Shown: positions 59,739 through 64,000 of the stretch, one piece after another
Position numbering within the stretch: position 1 is the stretch's first letter
Layout: each line of letters opens with the position of its first letter
Assembly: GCA_002794705.1 (NCBI GenBank)
Contig: PGTK01000004.1
Span: forward strand, 124,001-188,000
Direction: 5' to 3'
Origin: Candidatus Thermofonsia Clade 1 bacterium
GTDB taxonomy: Bacteria; Chloroflexota; Anaerolineae; Aggregatilineales; UBA2796
Length of the DNA: 64,000 nt
Notes under the pieces: generated by a model
Seen by the model: the letters and a program-made list of their open reading frames with translations, nothing else
What the model was told of the DNA's origin: nothing
Database searches by the model: none
Position numbers and translations under genes: made by a program

Positions 59739-60731
59739 CTACTCCAGACGTGGCAGCAGGTCAAGGCGCGTATCAATCAAGCTGACACAGCACGTCGAGA
59801 CCCAGCCGACCAAGTCCCTGTACTGCACACGGATGAACGTGCCAGCCGTGTTCCGTGCGTAGACGATCACAGTTTCGTTGCGCGGAATCGTGGTGATCAG
59901 CGGCGCCCTGAGCAAAGGCTCACTGCGCAAGCGTAGGCGCGTGGTCACTAGCGCTGTGCCAAACGGCTGCCCAAGCAAGGGGAAGCCCGTGCTTGGCGCG
60001 ATTGTCGGCTGTGGCAGAGCGGCGGCTGTGGCAGGATCGCTGCCGTCAATGCGGCGCGGCGACACGCCCAAGCGCCCAATATCCACTGAGACAACCGAGA
60101 CCGGCACCCACATCAGCTGCTCACCGCTCACATCAATGGCGATCCACTGTGAGTCGGGCGAGCGATAGAAGGCGAAGTGTTCCTTGCCCGGCACAATGCG
60201 CAAATCCATAGGATCGCGCCCCGGCGCACGGAAAAGCTGCGTCTCGCCGACGAAAAATGCTTTCAGGAATGGGGCGGGACGGAAATTCTCAGTTATCGTG
60301 ACGGGCGCTGCAGCAGGCGGCAAACACGAGGCGTTGAAGGTCTCATCTTTCAGAAGTGCCGTCGGGTTGCCGTTGGCGTCAAGGTCAATGATCTGCAGGC
60401 GGATCGGATTAGCGGTCGGCGGACCGTCTACGCCGTCGTTATCGTAGCTCATGTTAATGACCTGCGAACCGATAGTGACGCCCACTTGCCGCACTGCATC
60501 CTCTTGATAGAGTTTCTTGCCGTTGCCGTCGAGGATCTGGTAGCGGAAACGGTCAAACCCGCCGCCATCATCGTTCGTGCCGGTGATTGCCACCATCAGC
60601 GAGAAATCGCTACAAGTCGCGCCGAAACGTACCGCCGAAACGCCGAGTGCCTGTGCGCTCCCTTGCGGCGGCAAGGTCACCAGCAAGATTGCTGCAATCA
60701 CAGCTAAGCTCAGGACTTGCTTGATGCGCAT
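59739..60731 (-). CDS. Secreted protein with C-terminal SH3b-like domain
   Basis: A 330-residue exported protein: signal peptide (KQVLSLAVIAAILLVTLPPQGSAQA), then a beta-rich domain with conserved Cys (CSDFSLMVAITGTNDDGGG, YDNDGVDGPP), a middle domain with PDSQWIAIDVSGEQLMWVP (an SH3-like fold), and the last 65 residues forming a bacterial SH3 (RLRLRSEPLLRAPLITTIP, VYARNTAGTFIRVQY, GWVSTCCVSL). Likely binds cell wall. An uncharacterised envelope protein of Chloroflexota type. Confidence 0.75.
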   Translation of the reverse strand: MRIKQVLSLAVIAAILLVTLPPQGSAQALGVSAVRFGATCSDFSLMVAITGTNDDGGGFDRFRYQILDGNGKKLYQEDAVRQVGVTIGSQVINMSYDNDGVDGPPTANPIRLQIIDLDANGNPTALLKDETFNASCLPPAAAPVTITENFRPAPFLKAFFVGETQLFRAPGRDPMDLRIVPGKEHFAFYRSPDSQWIAIDVSGEQLMWVPVSVVSVDIGRLGVSPRRIDGSDPATAAALPQPTIAPSTGFPLLGQPFGTALVTTRLRLRSEPLLRAPLITTIPRNETVIVYARNTAGTFIRVQYRDLVGWVSTCCVSLIDTRLDLLPRLE

Positions 60732-60858
60732 GGTGTAGCCTCCTTATACATAGTGGTCTAGGTTTTTTACCGCATCAACACTTCAAAAGTGACGTGCGTA
60801 GGCATTCAGCATAGCTCCCGTATAGAATCCGTAGAAAAAGATCAGCGTGAGTTGCCAC

Positions 60859-61017
60859 ATGCCACATAAAAATACGGGTAAACGCAAAGGGACGGATCCC
60901 AAGCCGATCAAAATCTGCCCCGTGTGCGGCAGGTCTTTCGAATGGCGTAAGAAATGGGCGAAAGTCTGGGCTGAAGTGAAATATTGTTCAGAACGCTGCC
61001 GTCGTGCTGCACATTAG
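60859..61017 (+). CDS. DUF2256 zinc-ribbon protein
   Basis: A 52-residue protein, MPHKNTGKRKG..., with the DUF2256 pattern CPVCGRSFEWRKKWAK, then VKYCSERCRR. Four Cys (C20, C23, C43, C47) make one zinc site. Members often sit next to cryptochrome/photolyase genes, but none is in this window. Function unknown. Confidence 0.88.
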   Translation: MPHKNTGKRKGTDPKPIKICPVCGRSFEWRKKWAKVWAEVKYCSERCRRAAH

Positions 61018-61063
61018 GCTAGAATGTGTGTAAAACACTTTGTCTGTACTAGCAAGACTAGCA

Positions 61064-61900
61064 ATGGCAGCGACAATTGGCGCACTCTTGCGCTCAGCAC
61101 GGAGTATTTTTCACTTCGAGGTGCTGCAAGGCGCTCTGACACAAGCCGCAAAGCACGGCGCTGCGATCAAGGTATTTGAAACGCTGAGCGCTGAGCCAAG
61201 TCTTGAGACTTTGCGCACGCTCAGTGGCATCATAGTGATCGCCGACTCGGTCAGCGACGGGCTGCTGCGTTTGCTCCACGCAAGCGCCATGCCCACGCTT
61301 CTGGTCGCGCATCGCCTGCCCGATCTGCCCATCTCGCGCTGTGTTGTGGATAACATTCAAGGTATGGAGGCACTTGCACAGCATGTGCTGGTTGAATGCG
61401 GCAGACGAGCGCCGATTTTCCTGCGCGGCTTGCTGACTCAGCATGATGGGCGTCAACGTGAGCTAGCTTTTCGGCAAGTTTTAGCCAATATCGGGCTGAG
61501 CCTGCCTGAGAGTCGCTTTCTGCGCGGCGATTTCCGTCCGCAGGTGGCAACTGTGTCGCTGCGAGCCTTCCTCGCCTCCGGCGATCCGTTCGATGCAATC
61601 ATCAGCGCTGATTATGCTATGGCGCTTGCCGCTCTAGAAGTCCTAGGCGAGGCGGGCGTGCGCGTGCCGCAGCAGGTCATGCTGGGCTGCTTTGGCGATA
61701 GTCCTGAGGTGCAAGCAGCGGGTATCACGGCGGTCGCTGTGCCTGTATCGAATCTGGGCAAGTGCGCTGTGGATCATTTGCTGTGCTTGATTGAAGGCAC
61801 GCCCATCCCGCTTGAGATCACCTTACATGCTGAGTTGCACATGCGCCGTTCTACCTGCAGTCAGTCGTCTTCATCTTCGGCATTTTCATCTAGCCCGTAG
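61064..61900 (+). CDS. LacI-type sugar-sensor domain protein lacking the DNA-binding domain
   Basis: A 278-residue protein from ATG 61064 (TTG 61040 also in frame). It is a periplasmic-binding-protein-like ligand domain of LacI/GalR regulators: starts ATIGALLRSARSIFHFEVLQGALTQAAKHGA, has VVDNIQGMEALAQHV, DAIISADYAMALAALEVL and VPQQVMLGCFGDSPE. The HTH of about 55 residues expected before it is missing, and an in-frame TAA at 61031-61033 closes the frame upstream. Either a truncated regulator or a free-standing sensor. The 3' end overlaps the convergent rsmI gene by 40 nt. Confidence 0.8.
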   Translation: MAATIGALLRSARSIFHFEVLQGALTQAAKHGAAIKVFETLSAEPSLETLRTLSGIIVIADSVSDGLLRLLHASAMPTLLVAHRLPDLPISRCVVDNIQGMEALAQHVLVECGRRAPIFLRGLLTQHDGRQRELAFRQVLANIGLSLPESRFLRGDFRPQVATVSLRAFLASGDPFDAIISADYAMALAALEVLGEAGVRVPQQVMLGCFGDSPEVQAAGITAVAVPVSNLGKCAVDHLLCLIEGTPIPLEITLHAELHMRRSTCSQSSSSSAFSSSP

Positions 61901-62697
61901 ACCTCAGCGCGATCCCAGCTCGCTTGCGCTGCGATCTGCTTGGCGGCAAGGCTGCGCTTGACTCCTGCCGCTAATTGCTCGCGCAGCGCCGCACGCACCT
62001 GTGCTGCTGTCCAGCGGACGCCTTGCGGCTCAGGGGCGCCTTGCACCAGCACGGTCACTTCGCCTCGCGGCGGCGACGCCTCAAATTCAGCGATCAAGGC
62101 GCTCAGCGGCGCACGCGAGAAACTCTCAAAGAGCTTGGTCAGCTCAAGGGCGACCACGGCTTGCCGATCGCCAAAGACCTCATGCATGGCGCGTAGGGTC
62201 TCGACGAGGCGATTGGGACTCTCATAGCAGATCAGCGTGGCGCGCAAGGCGGCGTATTGGGCGAAAAAGGCGCGTAGCTTGGCAGGACGGCGCGGCAGGA
62301 AGCCGACGAACAGGAATGTATCGGTCGGCAAGCCAGAGGCGGCTAAGGCTGTGATTGCGGCATTAGCGCCGGGCAGCGGCACAACCTTAGCACCGAAGGC
62401 GAGCGCAGCGCGCACCAGCTCATAGCCGGGATCGGAGATGGTCGGCATACCGGCATCTGAAATGAGCGCGACATCGCCTTGGGCGAGCGCCTCGCGCAGC
62501 TGCTCAAGACGGGCTAATTTGTTATGCTCATGGTAGCTGATCATCGGCGTGTTGATCTGGTAGTGATCGAGCAAAATGCGCGAATGGCGCGTATCTTCGG
62601 CTGCGATCAGGCGCACTTCGCGCAGAATGCGCAACGCCCGCAGCGTGATATCCTCAAGGTTGCCGATGGGCGTCGGAATCAAGTAGAGCGTGTGCAT
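61861..62697 (-). CDS. rsmI: 16S rRNA (cytidine-1402-2'-O)-methyltransferase
   Basis: SAM-dependent tetrapyrrole-methylase-fold enzyme that methylates C1402 of 16S rRNA. All family blocks: LYLIPTPIGNLEDITLRALRILR at the N-terminus, ARLEQLREALAQGDVALISDAGMPTISDPGYELV, VVPLPGANAAITALAASGLPTDTFLFVGFLPRR, and LICYESPNRLVETL. Length 278 is normal; the acidic end (AEVYGLDENAEDEDD) is a small extension. Confidence 0.96.
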   Translation of the reverse strand: MHTLYLIPTPIGNLEDITLRALRILREVRLIAAEDTRHSRILLDHYQINTPMISYHEHNKLARLEQLREALAQGDVALISDAGMPTISDPGYELVRAALAFGAKVVPLPGANAAITALAASGLPTDTFLFVGFLPRRPAKLRAFFAQYAALRATLICYESPNRLVETLRAMHEVFGDRQAVVALELTKLFESFSRAPLSALIAEFEASPPRGEVTVLVQGAPEPQGVRWTAAQVRAALREQLAAGVKRSLAAKQIAAQASWDRAEVYGLDENAEDEDD

Positions 62698-62718
62698 GGC
62701 TTGTCCGCTAGGGAGGCA

Positions 62719-62913
62719 CTATTCGTCACTTTCCTCAGAATGTGTCGCCTCAGTCTCCACAGGTGCGCTGCTGAGCGGCGTCTCGCTCAGGCGGATCGCC
62801 ACGCGCTGAATGTCAAAGTCCGCGACCTGATAGCCGAGCGCCTCTAGCAACTCATCAGGGCGTCACGTGCTGATCTCAAGCAGCCGCCAATCAGAATAAC
62901 GACATTTGTTCAA
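62719..62913 (-). pseudogene. Small gene with internal TGA, downstream of the methylase
   Basis: In one minus-strand frame, starting around TTG 62913, the reading is NKCRYSDWRLLEIST, then TGA (62865-62863), then RPDELLEALGYQ and VADFDIQRVAIRLSETP, ending with an acidic tail and TAG at 62719. The amphipathic, protein-like quality on both sides of the TGA suggests one reading frame with a nonsense codon rather than chance. I do not recognise the family. Overlaps the methylase 3' end by 23 nt. Confidence 0.4.
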
Positions 62914-64000
62914 CAGCGCCACGCAAGTCAAAGTTCTGAATAAGGTTTCGCGGCATTGGCAGTCGCTCCAAAGCGCGTGGCTCAACTTTGAGTGCGCCAC
63001 CACCATACGATTTGCCGACAAGGGAAAGGCTCTCTAGCAGCTGTGGCTGTTGCAACAATAGCCACAACTGCTCGATTTTTTCTTGTGGTACGCTTGGCTG
63101 AGGATAGACACACAGAAAACTACTCAGCGGCACTACTGGAGTAAGGTTGCGGATGAAGCGAGTATTTCTACGCCCAAGATAGGCGAATAGAAACGGTGGC
63201 GGCTGACGCGTTTCCATCTTGTACCACGGTGACCTTTGCGCCACAAGTGGTCTGGTATGAATGTTGAGCGACTCGCCCAGCTTTAGATACTGCTGCAGCG
63301 GTTTAGGTAACGACTCAATCGGACTTCCATCAAGGTTTAGCAGCCAAGTCGGGCACTTACGGCGACGCAGTGTCTCAATTGCCTGATCATCAAGAATATT
63401 GTTTGGAATGTCCCGTGTCCTGCCGATGGCAGGCTGAAAAAAGGACACAGGCAGGTCAAATCGGGCGATTTGATCATCTGTCAGAAAGAAAAAGTCGTTA
63501 GCGCCTGTGGCAATGCCGCGCATGACTGTGAACAGCGCCTTGAAAGGGATAGTCTCATTGGGATCAGGGCGCGCCGCACAGCGTGATAATCCTATTGCAA
63601 CAGACTCTTTGAGATCGCGCCGATAGATACGCAAGCCACTGGGGTGCTCTTCAAAGCGGCTGGCTATCCACTGAAACAGCGCCTCAGGCTCAGAGGTACA
63701 GCGCGCCCATAGAAACTCTTTCTGAGGTGGGCGATTGCGAATCAAAAAGACCACAGGATTAATGTCAACTTTCGGAAAAGGCGAGACCGTGTGATGAAAA
63801 ACGATAACAGCCTCAAGGGCATAACGTGCAGTCACCCAAGACCAAAAGCGCTGCCCTGAAAGCCCCCCACAGGTATCAGCGGGCATCACAAAAGCCAGTT
63901 TGCCTTCAGGCGCTAACAGATGAAGAGCGACCAGTAAAAAGTAATTATGCAGACCAAAGCGACCGTCAAGCGTGAAGCCCAGCTGATTCAGCGCCAAATA
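62891..64000 (-). CDS. DNA adenine methyltransferase, C-terminal part (cut by window edge)
   Basis: The frame is open to the right edge, so the N-terminus, with motifs I and IV, lies outside. What is visible follows a class I N6-adenine methylase after NPPY: LALNQLGFTLDGRFGLHNYFLLVALHLLAPEGKLAFVMPADT (motifs VI-VIII), FHHTVSPFPKVDINPVVFLI, then a target-recognition region with RPLVAQRSPWYKMETRQPPPFLF and SLVGKSYGGGALKVEPRALERLPMP. Typical of Eco57I/type II-type modification enzymes. No restriction partner in the window unless it is upstream. Confidence 0.82.
   Translation of the reverse strand, partial: YLALNQLGFTLDGRFGLHNYFLLVALHLLAPEGKLAFVMPADTCGGLSGQRFWSWVTARYALEAVIVFHHTVSPFPKVDINPVVFLIRNRPPQKEFLWARCTSEPEALFQWIASRFEEHPSGLRIYRRDLKESVAIGLSRCAARPDPNETIPFKALFTVMRGIATGANDFFFLTDDQIARFDLPVSFFQPAIGRTRDIPNNILDDQAIETLRRRKCPTWLLNLDGSPIESLPKPLQQYLKLGESLNIHTRPLVAQRSPWYKMETRQPPPFLFAYLGRRNTRFIRNLTPVVPLSSFLCVYPQPSVPQEKIEQLWLLLQQPQLLESLSLVGKSYGGGALKVEPRALERLPMPRNLIQNFDLRGAVEQMSLF

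Noticed and set aside
62863..62865. TGA as selenocysteine codon
   Set aside because: No redox-type motif around it, no SECIS-like hairpin that I could see directly downstream, and no sel genes in the window.

Overview
The window looks like a chromosomal segment of a GC-rich bacterium, most likely a Chloroflexota member of the Anaerolineae type. That placement is an inference from gene content: Hanks-type Ser/Thr kinases, an FHA protein, REC domains attached to or beside metabolic enzymes, long acidic TPR proteins, a DUF2256 zinc-ribbon protein, and a tmRNA with the tag ANTRTAPALAMAA. No 16S rRNA gene is present. Genes are densely packed, often with 1-11 nt gaps or 4-nt overlaps.

Left part (1-16.5 kb): the end of a sugar ABC permease operon, dusB-like and methyltransferase genes, two uncharacterised wHTH-like genes, tRNA-Pro(CGG), threonine aldolase, a class A penicillin-binding protein, ornithine aminotransferase, a response regulator/histidine kinase/tandem glycosyltransferase operon, and a YgeW-like carbamoyltransferase. 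Next come tmRNA with its own promoter and terminator, then HU.

Middle (17.8-46 kb): an alpha/beta hydrolase, an SDR, methylglyoxal synthase, and two large neighbouring proteins full of short Trp-Leu motifs, each carrying an exact tandem repeat array (198 bp and 81 bp periods). Then a stand-alone REC protein, an acyl-CoA dehydrogenase, and a very unusual fusion of threonine synthase to two complete REC domains. A divergent NarL-type regulator and GAF histidine kinase follow, then an operon of ubiD, a TIR protein with a macro-like N-terminus, and a dihydrolipoyl acyltransferase (E2). After these come a BioD/DRTGG protein, two convergent Ser/Thr kinases, a PucR regulator, an inositol monophosphatase, shikimate kinase, a VOC dioxygenase, an FHA protein and an FAD amine-oxidase-like enzyme.

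Right part (46.4-64 kb): a single-chain restriction-modification gene (PD-(D/E)XK nuclease plus N6-adenine methylase). It is broken near its 5' end by an in-frame TAG. It also carries an in-frame insertion made of GC-rich palindromic repeats flanking a DUF559 endonuclease domain, and next to this a collapsed remnant of a second such unit. A solitary palindrome with the same 8-nt loop lies at 36.8 kb. This nuclease-plus-palindrome module is the best candidate for an undescribed mobile system here. Downstream lie a large glycosidase-like protein, a nitrilase-family amidase, a membrane glycosyltransferase, a GNAT, an MFS exporter, two envelope proteins, DUF2256, a LacI-like sensor without its DNA-binding domain, rsmI, a small gene with an internal TGA, and a second DNA methylase cut by the window edge.
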